Below, in pieces: positions 23,307-31,049 of a stretch of DNA of 43,031 nucleotides. The translations under genes and the position numbers were made by a program. Under the pieces are notes generated by a model, which was not told the origin of the DNA, ran no database searches, and saw only the letters and a list, made by a program, of their open reading frames with translations. The stretch is from Marinilabiliaceae bacterium (GTDB lineage Bacteria > Bacteroidota > Bacteroidia > Bacteroidales > Marinilabiliaceae), in the NCBI GenBank assembly GCA_016342595.1, contig JAEINY010000020.1, forward strand, positions 1 through 43,031. Reading direction: 5' to 3'. The stretch's first letter is position 1. The number at the start of each line of letters is the position of its first letter.

Positions 23307-25976
23307 ATGAAACGATTAATGGTGATTTTTTTCGTATTAAGTACTGTGCTCTGTTCGTCCATGGCGCAAATTGATAAGGATGATCCCTTCAAAAAGATGG
23401 ATGAGCAGTATAAGGCACGCATGGATCGCATGAATCAGGAATATGCCGCCAATATGCAACGGATGGAGCAAGAATATGAGGCACGCCTGAAGCAGATGAA
23501 CATGGCCTTCAAAAAGTATTTGAGAAAAGGCTTTGATGAGGTGGAGCAACGCCAGGAGAAGGTGAAACCTGTAGAAGTGCCAAAACCCATTGTGCAGCCC
23601 GAGTACAAGCCTGAAAAGACGGTGGTGACGATGCCTGAAAAGTTGGATCCGGTTCATGTGACGGAGCCCCAACCGGTTCCTGTTAAACCCGAGGTGGTGA
23701 TTGCCGATGCCGCCGGGTATTCCATTGCACCGATTCTTCGTATTCCAGCGGGGACGGAAGCTTACCGCTCCGGCATGACGGTTGATTTCTTTGGCAGTCC
23801 GGCACAGCTGAGTATTGACAAGCGCATGAAGAATCTGAAACTGGCCGCTGTCAAACCCAATGCATTTGCGTCCTATTGGGATGATTTTACCGCAACCTAT
23901 TACCAGGTATATATCGAATCGGTGGTGAATTATGCAGAAGAAAAGAACCTGAACGACTGGGGTATTTATCAATTGATTGATCAAACGGCGCAACAGCTGT
24001 TTACTTCATCCAATAACCGCACGATGTGGATGTGGGCCATCCTGAATCAGGCCGGTTACCAGTCGAAGATTGGTTACACGAATGGTTCGGTTTACCTGCT
24101 TTTACCGTTTATGCAGGAGGTGTACGAAAAGCCATATTATACCATGGGAGGCAGCAATTTCTATTTGATGAGCCATAAAAAGGGGATCAAGAACCTGATG
24201 ACCTATGCCAGAGATTTTGGTGGCGCCACCAAAAAAGTGGACTTACACCTCTCTTTCGCGCTCAATTTTAACGACCCTTCCAATGCAGTGGTCCGCAAAA
24301 CAACATTGCCCAATGAATCTGAACCTTTAAAGCTGGAGATGGATAAAACCGTCATGGCTTTCCTGGCCAGTTATCCGCAAACGGTCAACACCGTGTATCT
24401 GAATGCGGCCATGTCGTCATCGGTGAAAGAGGCCTTGTATGAATACCTGACATTGCATTTGGAAGGTAAATCGGAGACTCAGGCTGTGACCTATTTGTTA
24501 GATTACTTGCATAATTCATTTGAGTATAAAACGGATCGTGATCAGTTTAACAAAGAAAAGATGTTTTTCCCCGATGAGATCTTCTATTATCCCTATTCCG
24601 ATTGTGAAGACCGCACCGTGCTGTTTACGCGATTGGTGAATGAGTTATTAGGTTTGGATGCGGTGGCCTTGACCTACTTTAGTCACATGGCAGCGGCTGT
24701 TGCATTTTCCCAACCGCTTGAAGGGTACGCTTTATTAGTGGATGGACGTCGTTATACCATTACGGATCCAACTTATATCAATGCGCCTATTGGGTCCGTG
24801 ATGCCGGAATACGAGAAGTACACCCCGCTGGCCATTAAAATTAATAACGACAGTCGCTTGAATAACATCTGGCAGATGATTGCACGTTCTGTCGAGAAGG
24901 GGAACGAGGGGCGTCTGTTTATTGGGGATCGGACCACAGCCGAGAATGGCAAGTTTATTCTTTCGGGTTGGTTTACGGAGGAGATTACCATAGGAAACAG
25001 AGATTATACTGCCTATGGCGGAACACGCGATTTATGGTTTGCCACTTTCGACCAGGGGGGAGCCATGGAATGGTTTTTACCCGTTAGCTGTACGGATAAT
25101 GCCTTTAGTCAGGCTTTCAATGTGGGCAAAAAAGGAAATGTGTATGCCTTGATCAATTATACCGGCTCAATTAATGTGAACCGTAATCAGTTAGCCCGAA
25201 GCGATAAACCGGCGCATTTGATTTTAGGCGTCTCCAACCAGGCACGACCCATTTTAAGTGAAAACATCACATTTGAAGCGCCTGAAGGGAAAAAGCTGGC
25301 TTTCTATGGGAAATACAAGTCGGATGGAACCAAGGTTGATTTATTGTCATTCCCCACGGATAAAGTCCGGTTTGAACCCCGGATAACCGTGGATTCGAAG
25401 AATGAAGTGGTGGTGCGGGGTGTGGTCGGTGAGATTGAAGGGCTGACAAAAGAGGTGCCGATCACCTTATCAAGTGCTTCCTTCAGTGCTGAAAATCAAA
25501 TTGAGTTGAACATGAAAACCTATCAACAGCAGAATATGAATCGACATATGGTGGCGCTGTTTGGGACACTCCAATTACTATCACAAAATGGAGGACACAT
25601 TTCTGGTATCACGGTCCGTAACCTGATGAATAAGAATAATCCTGAATTTTACAAACAAAACCCGGATGTGTATAAAAGCTTGTTAAGTATGCAATTTGTG
25701 ATTAACGATGGGGGTGTTGTGAAGGTGGAGACCTATAAAAGTCGCAATGTATCACTTTTCTCCATGAAAATTAAAAACAATAGCAACCTGCAAATTGTGA
25801 AACCGGCAGAAGATACTTTCCAAATTAAATTCCTGAATGGTGTGGAAGTCGGTAAGGCCATAGTCTGGTACGATCTGAACTCTATCACCCTGGAAGGTAA
25901 TGGGGATATGGTATTTGATTACGACTCCGATCATACCAAACGCACTGTTAGTATTGATGAAATAATTAATAACTGA
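23307..25976 (+). CDS. Large exported protein with transglutaminase-like domain
   Basis: An 889-residue exported protein of unassigned function. A signal peptide (1-20, SSMAQ) is followed by a charged coiled-coil segment (about 28-75) with repeats of the type MDRMNQEYAANMQRMEQEYEAR, then a Pro/Val/Lys-rich linker (about 82-130). The central region carries SDCEDRTVLF (Cys433), YFSHMAAAV (His460) and TITDPTYINAPIG (Asp487). This order and spacing are those of the transglutaminase-like/papain-type Cys-His-Asp fold, which in bacteria acts as protease, amidase or cross-linker. The last 350 residues look like beta-rich repeats and have no family I recognise. It is a single gene with its own upstream region; the neighbouring tandem array precedes it. 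The domain assignment is by motif only; which reaction it catalyses is unknown. Confidence 0.7.
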   Translation: MKRLMVIFFVLSTVLCSSMAQIDKDDPFKKMDEQYKARMDRMNQEYAANMQRMEQEYEARLKQMNMAFKKYLRKGFDEVEQRQEKVKPVEVPKPIVQPEYKPEKTVVTMPEKLDPVHVTEPQPVPVKPEVVIADAAGYSIAPILRIPAGTEAYRSGMTVDFFGSPAQLSIDKRMKNLKLAAVKPNAFASYWDDFTATYYQVYIESVVNYAEEKNLNDWGIYQLIDQTAQQLFTSSNNRTMWMWAILNQAGYQSKIGYTNGSVYLLLPFMQEVYEKPYYTMGGSNFYLMSHKKGIKNLMTYARDFGGATKKVDLHLSFALNFNDPSNAVVRKTTLPNESEPLKLEMDKTVMAFLASYPQTVNTVYLNAAMSSSVKEALYEYLTLHLEGKSETQAVTYLLDYLHNSFEYKTDRDQFNKEKMFFPDEIFYYPYSDCEDRTVLFTRLVNELLGLDAVALTYFSHMAAAVAFSQPLEGYALLVDGRRYTITDPTYINAPIGSVMPEYEKYTPLAIKINNDSRLNNIWQMIARSVEKGNEGRLFIGDRTTAENGKFILSGWFTEEITIGNRDYTAYGGTRDLWFATFDQGGAMEWFLPVSCTDNAFSQAFNVGKKGNVYALINYTGSINVNRNQLARSDKPAHLILGVSNQARPILSENITFEAPEGKKLAFYGKYKSDGTKVDLLSFPTDKVRFEPRITVDSKNEVVVRGVVGEIEGLTKEVPITLSSASFSAENQIELNMKTYQQQNMNRHMVALFGTLQLLSQNGGHISGITVRNLMNKNNPEFYKQNPDVYKSLLSMQFVINDGGVVKVETYKSRNVSLFSMKIKNNSNLQIVKPAEDTFQIKFLNGVEVGKAIVWYDLNSITLEGNGDMVFDYDSDHTKRTVSIDEIINN

Positions 25977-26016
25977 TGTGTTTTAAGTCTGTTATGGTAT
26001 CGGTAATTAATAAAAA

Positions 26017-26046
26017 TTAGCCTGAGGATAAAAATCTTCAGGCTAA
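26017..26046 (-). terminator. Terminator hairpin between convergent genes
   Basis: TTAGCCTGAGGAT pairs with ATCTTCAGGCTAA (one G-U pair) around an AAAA loop, giving a 13-bp stem. On the - strand the stem is followed by TTTTTATTAATTA, so it suits termination of the ATP-grasp transcript; it may also slow read-through from the gene ending at 25976. Confidence 0.7.
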
Positions 26047-26151
26047 TAGAAACGCAGCTTTCAGGGCTACTTAGTAGATATGGGATAAAGCATTGTGCTT
26101 GCGTTAACCTCACCCAATATCAAACAACTGTATTCGGTGTAAAATACATCT

Positions 26152-27321
26152 TTAACTCTCATGCAATTGGTAAAAGGATGTTGACTTTAATTTCTCCTTG
26201 CAGTAATCGATTACCTCATCTGTAAATCGATGAAACATTGGCCCAATAACATACTGAATCCCTTCCATGCCAATATCTGAAGTATTGGTTTCAACATGGA
26301 TAACTTTCCCGTTTTTATCCACAGTCATATCAAAAGCAATCAACCTGGAATAGACATGTCTGGCGGCAATTTTTTTTGCTGTTTCCCAGATCTCTTTTAT
26401 TTTGTAAGGCTGTTTCATTTCTGCAAACGGAGGAAATCCATTCAGCGCATTAATTTTGACACCTCCCTCTTTCAATCCCCATTCAGCAAAATGGCCATCT
26501 TGTTTTAAACACAAACAGACACCTCCCTTGGCACAATTATCAATACGACTGCCTGGAGCACCAATCCTTAAAAACGAACATAAAATATGAATTTGATTGT
26601 CTTTCACCGAGCGGTAGGTCATCACGCGAAAAGTATTCAAAGAAGAAGGGTTAAGCTTTTTATAATACTCGTGTTGCTCTACGTATTTTTGGATAATAAA
26701 ATCTTGTTTTAACTCTTTTTCCAAATAATCTAATGAAAGCAGATCACCCTTGCCGTTTCGAAAATTATCATCCAAGCCTTTGGTGAAAAAGGTCACTCCT
26801 TTGCCACCGTGGGCCTCAATGGACTTTTTAACCACCACTTCGAGTTCATCCTTTAATAAGTGATGTAAATCAATTTGATCCCTTGGATTCTTCTCTTGAT
26901 TCGAACCGTAATAAACTCCATTGATATTTCGAATAAAGATAGCGGGTACATGCTCACTCCCGTTAATCCAATCAATTCGGGCCTTATCTTCGTAGCTGAC
27001 TGCAAAACTGCGATTATTGAGAGCTGGCTCTATGACTGAGAAATAAATATTGGAGGGAACAATATCCAAATGATAATTACCTGAGAACCGGTAGGCATTT
27101 TCTAAATGAATGGTTCGAATAGTTTTACTCAATGGTTTCCATCTTTTAGAATAAGAATTGATGAATTCTCGTGGAATTGGTGACAGAGATTTATCCAGTT
27201 CCACACTAAACTTTCGCGCATAAAAATCATTTTCAGCGGCTAGATAATGATAACTGGCAACCCGTTGAAATTTACGTGCAAAAGCTGCTAAAAAACTAAA
27301 GAATTTATACTCGATTTTCAT
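26152..27321 (-). CDS. ATP-grasp protein of the sugar-transfer-associated type
   Basis: A 389-residue cytoplasmic protein with an ATP-grasp fold. Visible elements are EVVVKKSIEAHGGKGVTFF (glycine-rich ATP-binding loop), the central FIIQKYVEQHEYYKKLNPSSLNTFRVMTYR, the NCAKGGVCLCL segment and the metal/ATP ligand motif AFDMTVDKNGKVIHVETNTS near residue 340. The layout matches the ATPgrasp_ST family (sugar-transfer-associated ATP-grasp), members of which are found near polysaccharide or natural-product gene sets and form carboxylate-amine bonds; no partner substrate is known here. It lies 37 bp downstream of the radical SAM gene on the same strand, so the two are likely one operon. The N-terminal 90 residues are outside the ATP-grasp core. 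A strong hairpin terminator lies downstream. Confidence 0.78.
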   Translation of the reverse strand: MKIEYKFFSFLAAFARKFQRVASYHYLAAENDFYARKFSVELDKSLSPIPREFINSYSKRWKPLSKTIRTIHLENAYRFSGNYHLDIVPSNIYFSVIEPALNNRSFAVSYEDKARIDWINGSEHVPAIFIRNINGVYYGSNQEKNPRDQIDLHHLLKDELEVVVKKSIEAHGGKGVTFFTKGLDDNFRNGKGDLLSLDYLEKELKQDFIIQKYVEQHEYYKKLNPSSLNTFRVMTYRSVKDNQIHILCSFLRIGAPGSRIDNCAKGGVCLCLKQDGHFAEWGLKEGGVKINALNGFPPFAEMKQPYKIKEIWETAKKIAARHVYSRLIAFDMTVDKNGKVIHVETNTSDIGMEGIQYVIGPMFHRFTDEVIDYCKEKLKSTSFYQLHES

Positions 27322-27358
27322 ATCACACTGTATTTGAGAGTTCAGTAATTACATGGCA

Positions 27359-28765
27359 TTATTCATTCTTAGTAATGTACTTGTATTGACTTTTGCCTGC
27401 CCCGTTCCCACCACTTTTTAAGAGGTTTTTATACTCAATTTTGTGCTCTATTAATCGTTGGTCAGCTTCTTTTTTTAAGTCATGAACAATATTGCCCATA
27501 AATACTTTTCCCAAAATAGAGAGTTCATATTTGTCACCGTTTTCCCTTATAAAGCCTTCGCTTATCAGCTTATGAAAAGTTTCAAACTGCTTAGAAGAGA
27601 TCGCTTCATTTTCTTTAATTTTTTCAAGATCTTTTTTCAATAACCCTTCAAATCTCAATGGGAATAATGTAAGCGTTAAATCTTTTTTGGTGATCAATGA
27701 ACTGTTGGCGTAATTAAAGGGGAGCTTGTCATTTTTCACCATTTCCGACCAGGTATCCAGATCATCCGTGTTTTCATATCTTATTCCCGGCGCATACCCT
27801 ATAGCACTCGGGCCAACAGAAATCAGGATATCTTCAAATCTCCGGATGCCAATTGCTTCATTTCCCTTTATTTTCGCCAGCGATTCAGCATCAATACTTC
27901 CCCGGTAGTAAGTGCTGGATCCTTTTCTTATCCACCCCTCCGACATTAATTTATCATGCATTAGAATCAGTGTTTTTGATAGTTCATGCTCGCTTGCTTG
28001 TGTCCCTAGAGATAACGGTAAACGAACAGCACTACTTTTACTGAGCAGATAGATGCTGACGGCACTGATTTTTTTATCAGTCATGGCATATTCTAAATCT
28101 TGTACTGATTTCTGCATCGATTGCCCGGGTAATCCGACCAATAAGTCAATGTTTTTTATTTTTATTTTATCACCGATCTTATCTAAAACGGTGTCCAAAA
28201 TTTTGTTCTTCAATGAAAGAAGTTTCATGTCGGCCCGAATTTTATCGTCTACTGTTTGTATGCCGAAACTGATTTTGGTTACATTGTATTTCTTCAATAT
28301 ATCTATAAACTGCTCATCAACGCCATTCAATGAACTTTCCACTGAGATCTCAGTTTGTTCACTAACACCTGGCAAAGCGCAAACCTCATTTAGTACGTAT
28401 TCCATGTTTTCTCCCAACAGGTTGGGACTTCCACCTCCGATATTAATAGAGGCTATTCTGCTATTCTTGACGCTTAGCAAGCTGGATAGCATCTTCAATT
28501 CCTTTACCAATAAACCAGCGTAGTCTTTAATTTGTCTGAGTTTACTGGAATTTGCTCCTGCAAAGGCGCAAAACAGACAATTGTTGGCACAAAATGGAAC
28601 ATGGATGTAGATGGAAACGTTAGAATCTCTGGATTTTGGCGTCTGTAATAACGATTCCTTTATCATCTCTTCACTTAAACTATAGCTTTGCTCTACCTCC
28701 CAATAGTCAAATGTATTATCGAAGAAATTTAAATAACGTGTATTCAAAAGACCTTTTTTGCTCAT
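27359..28765 (-). CDS. HemN/HemW-like radical SAM protein
   Basis: A 468-residue radical SAM enzyme. The [4Fe-4S]-binding motif CANNCLFC (Cys59, 63 and 66, spacing CX3CX2C) follows IYIHVPF, which is typical of the HemN/HemW superfamily. SINIGGGSPNLL and VTKISFGIQTVDD, then IDLLVGLPGQS, are the next conserved stretches. About 50 residues precede the motif and the C-terminal third resembles the HemW winged-helix region (RFEDILISVGPSAIGYAPG, LRFEGL). The usual HemW form has GGGTP, so this is probably a specialised relative (heme chaperone, methyltransferase, cyclase or similar), not assigned further. I place the start at 28765 because GGGGAGGA sits 6 bp upstream of this ATG; an upstream frame to 28828 is open but would add a hydrophobic leader. 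It heads an operon with the ATP-grasp gene. Confidence 0.8.
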   Translation of the reverse strand: MSKKGLLNTRYLNFFDNTFDYWEVEQSYSLSEEMIKESLLQTPKSRDSNVSIYIHVPFCANNCLFCAFAGANSSKLRQIKDYAGLLVKELKMLSSLLSVKNSRIASINIGGGSPNLLGENMEYVLNEVCALPGVSEQTEISVESSLNGVDEQFIDILKKYNVTKISFGIQTVDDKIRADMKLLSLKNKILDTVLDKIGDKIKIKNIDLLVGLPGQSMQKSVQDLEYAMTDKKISAVSIYLLSKSSAVRLPLSLGTQASEHELSKTLILMHDKLMSEGWIRKGSSTYYRGSIDAESLAKIKGNEAIGIRRFEDILISVGPSAIGYAPGIRYENTDDLDTWSEMVKNDKLPFNYANSSLITKKDLTLTLFPLRFEGLLKKDLEKIKENEAISSKQFETFHKLISEGFIRENGDKYELSILGKVFMGNIVHDLKKEADQRLIEHKIEYKNLLKSGGNGAGKSQYKYITKNE

Positions 28766-29216
28766 CACAATATCCTCCCCAAAAAATATGTTTATACTAA
28801 ATAATACAAAGTAAATTTTATGACCCATGCATGAATCGTGTGTGTATTTTGCATGTGTATTTGATAAAGGGAATATATCTATGATTCCCAGTTGAATATC
28901 AAGTAAGCTGCAGCAGTAATAATTTAGAAATTCATTGCTGAATTTCTACTTATTGAAAAATACCAAATGTCAAAATGAATGAATTGGTATTTGGTTATGA
29001 AAAGAATTAGTCCAAAAGTAGAGGCGATTGATGTTAAAGTCAATATTGAATTGATAAGTCGCAAGAAATATTCCGTAAATAACATCATTCGGGCATTGGA
29101 AGGATCCGTTTATGACCTGAATCTGGTTTTAGTTGTAGGGTGATGAGGGTTGGTTTGCTTTTATGAATCGATTATTGTTATATTGGCACTTTGTAAGCTA
29201 ACTCATTACCAAAATA
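28766..29216. other. Intergenic region with two strong inverted repeats
   Basis: Between the divergent radical SAM and AraC-type genes. It holds a perfect 9-bp hairpin TAGAAATTC/GAATTTCTA (28925-28948) and an inverted pair AAATACCAA/TTGGTATTT (28958-28966 with 28984-28992), the latter ending 4 bp before a 48-codon ORF. Spaced palindromes of this type are plausible operators for a regulator that acts on either side. No clear TAnnTTTG promoter box is seen. Confidence 0.5.
28997..29143 (+). CDS. Possible small protein, 48 residues
   Basis: An ATG-started ORF of 48 codons encodes a mixed, basic-then-hydrophobic peptide (MKRISPKVEAIDVKVNIEL..., ending VYDLNLVLVVG) with no low-complexity look. It has no clear ribosome site, but such sites are weak in this phylum. 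It begins right after the AAATACCAA/TTGGTATTT inverted repeat, diverges from the radical SAM gene and lies 73 bp upstream of the LamG-AraC gene. It has no Cys, which argues against a thioether-type RiPP precursor. It could be a small peptide, a leader, or a gene remnant; I do not recognise it. Confidence 0.25.
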   Translation: MKRISPKVEAIDVKVNIELISRKKYSVNNIIRALEGSVYDLNLVLVVG

Positions 29217-30950
29217 GTGTTGTACCCGATAAGAGAGACACATTCTGTGATACCTAAGAAATTACTTTTTTATATTCTATTTACAATCGCATTCCTGACC
29301 ATAGGAGGCTATGCGAGTATGGCTGCAGTTGCCACTCCGCAATCAGAGAATTTGTTTCATCAGGCTGAACGCCTGGAGGTGAATATCCAATCCATTCAAT
29401 CCGGATTGTTTTCACCGGCTATGGGGTTTGATGGGGTAGAAAGCAGTATTGAGCTGCAGGATGTTGCCTTCGCCTCTCAATTGTCATTCAGTGCCTGGAT
29501 CAAACCAGCAAACCTCTTGAGAAAGAATCAGGCCATTATGGGTATTCCCGGTAAGTTCTGGTTACGAACCACGACACAGCGTGAATTGCAATTTACACAA
29601 CCCGGAGTAGTGGATCATAATACTCAAGGATTGTTACTGACCAATGACAACTGGATTTTTGTTACTCTGGTGATCGATCTTCCGGAGGTGAAGGTCTATT
29701 ACAATTCCGAATTAGCCGGCCATTTTATCTGGAACGGCGATGATTCACTTCAGCATCAGAAGCTATACATTGGTAAAGATAATTGGCGGGAAAATTTTCA
29801 GGGTCCCATGTATGGCATTCAGCTTTTTGACAAGCCCCTGACCGAAGAGCAGATCAGACGTCAATATTTTTTGGTAAGGGATAAGCTGTCTTTGTATACG
29901 GGTCTTATCTTTTATCACCCCTTTGAAGAAAGCGGCACCTTTCGGGTGGATGAAACGACCATGACCGAACAGCATTCCCTTGTTCAGTTGGAAGATTCAG
30001 TGCGCGGAAAGGTAGGTGGTTTTAATGGTTCAACCAGTTATATCGATTTTGGAACCGTACCAATTGATAATGCTTCCACCATTGCTACCTGGATAAAGCC
30101 TGAGACGGTGGGGGGAGTAAGGAGAGCCATTGCGGCTTTGGGGCATGCTTATGCTTTTCGTCTGTCGGGTGAGGCCGGTTTAGAGTTTACGATCCCCCAA
30201 AAAGTGGATATCTATGAACCTGCCCACAAGCTTAAAGCGAATAGCTGGCAGCACCTTGCTGTTTCTTTTAAAGAAGGTGCCGGTTTAACATTTTACCTGC
30301 ATGGCGAGCGAATTTATTCTTATGCGACTGAAGAATATCAGAATGCTGAGAAAACCTTAAAAGTGGGGACTAACCTCTGGAATGATTTTTTTCATGGGCA
30401 GATGGATGATCTGCTGATCTGGAATAGAATACTTAGTCCTGATGAGGTTAAGGAAGTTTATGCAATGACAGGGCAGCAATGGCGCAATGACCTTAATCTT
30501 GCAAATAACAATACACTCATCTATATTGTTTTTGCACTAATTGTTTTTTTGAGTCTGATAGGGGGTCTTCATTTTTACCGATTGAGGAGAAGTGTGACAG
30601 GTGCGGCGATAGTACAGGTGGATGTGGCCCTTCATAACATCAATGCTACAGTGGATGCTAATCTGACAGATTCAGCATTTACACTGGAGCATTTTGCTCA
30701 GGCCATGCACATGAGTAAAACGAAATTATATAATGAGCTAAAAGAAAAAACAGGTCACTCACCCAAGGAATATATTCGAGAAAGACGTTTGGAGAAGGCT
30801 GCCTGCCTGTTAAAAGAATCTGATATGCCAATATTGGCCGTTGCTTTTGAAACAGGTTTTGAAAGTCGGGCCTTTTTTAATAAATGTTTTAAGCGTAAAT
30901 TCGGGGAGACACCCACCGAATACAGAAAAAAAGAGCTTTGTAAAGTATAG
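29217..30950 (+). CDS. Membrane-bound LamG-LamG-AraC one-component regulator
   Basis: A 577-residue transcription regulator with an unusual layout. A hydrophobic segment near the N-terminus (about 15-38) is followed by two LamG/concanavalin-A-like lectin domains, about 55-220 (FDGVESSIELQD, FSAWIKPA, GPMYGIQLFDKPLTEEQI) and about 230-425 (FNGSTSYIDFG, IATWIKPE, GQMDDLLIWNRILSPDEV). One membrane helix (about 433-455, IYIVFALIVFLSLIGGLHF) leads to a cytoplasmic AraC-type DNA-binding domain (about 481-574, LEHFAQAMHMSKTKLYNELKEKTGHSP, LAVAFETGFESRAFFNKCFKRKFGETP). There is no histidine kinase, receiver or beta-propeller, so it is not a hybrid two-component system. It could sense glycan in the periplasm by its lectin domains and act on DNA directly. 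It directly precedes the four + strand glycan genes. Start is GTG at 29217; GTG at 29247 is also possible. Confidence 0.88.
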   Translation: MLYPIRETHSVIPKKLLFYILFTIAFLTIGGYASMAAVATPQSENLFHQAERLEVNIQSIQSGLFSPAMGFDGVESSIELQDVAFASQLSFSAWIKPANLLRKNQAIMGIPGKFWLRTTTQRELQFTQPGVVDHNTQGLLLTNDNWIFVTLVIDLPEVKVYYNSELAGHFIWNGDDSLQHQKLYIGKDNWRENFQGPMYGIQLFDKPLTEEQIRRQYFLVRDKLSLYTGLIFYHPFEESGTFRVDETTMTEQHSLVQLEDSVRGKVGGFNGSTSYIDFGTVPIDNASTIATWIKPETVGGVRRAIAALGHAYAFRLSGEAGLEFTIPQKVDIYEPAHKLKANSWQHLAVSFKEGAGLTFYLHGERIYSYATEEYQNAEKTLKVGTNLWNDFFHGQMDDLLIWNRILSPDEVKEVYAMTGQQWRNDLNLANNNTLIYIVFALIVFLSLIGGLHFYRLRRSVTGAAIVQVDVALHNINATVDANLTDSAFTLEHFAQAMHMSKTKLYNELKEKTGHSPKEYIRERRLEKAACLLKESDMPILAVAFETGFESRAFFNKCFKRKFGETPTEYRKKELCKV

Positions 30951-31049
30951 TCAGTCACTTGATTGAATTTTTGAGTGCATGTTATAATCCTTTGAATACG
31001 CGTTTTTTGTTCTTCTTTCTAATATTTGAGGAAATCAAAAACGTGTGCT

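Noticed and set aside
23337-23993. A 218-codon His/Leu-rich frame antisense to the transglutaminase-like gene
   Set aside because: It mirrors the coiled-coil and Pro-rich coding region of the real gene and has no family signal.
27359-28765. A true HemW heme chaperone or coproporphyrinogen dehydrogenase
   Set aside because: The GGGSP variant, the N-terminal extension and the ATP-grasp partner make a specific heme role unsafe, so only the superfamily is named.
29217-30950. A hybrid two-component sensor
   Set aside because: No histidine kinase, ATPase, receiver or beta-propeller sequence is present between the lectin domains and the AraC domain.
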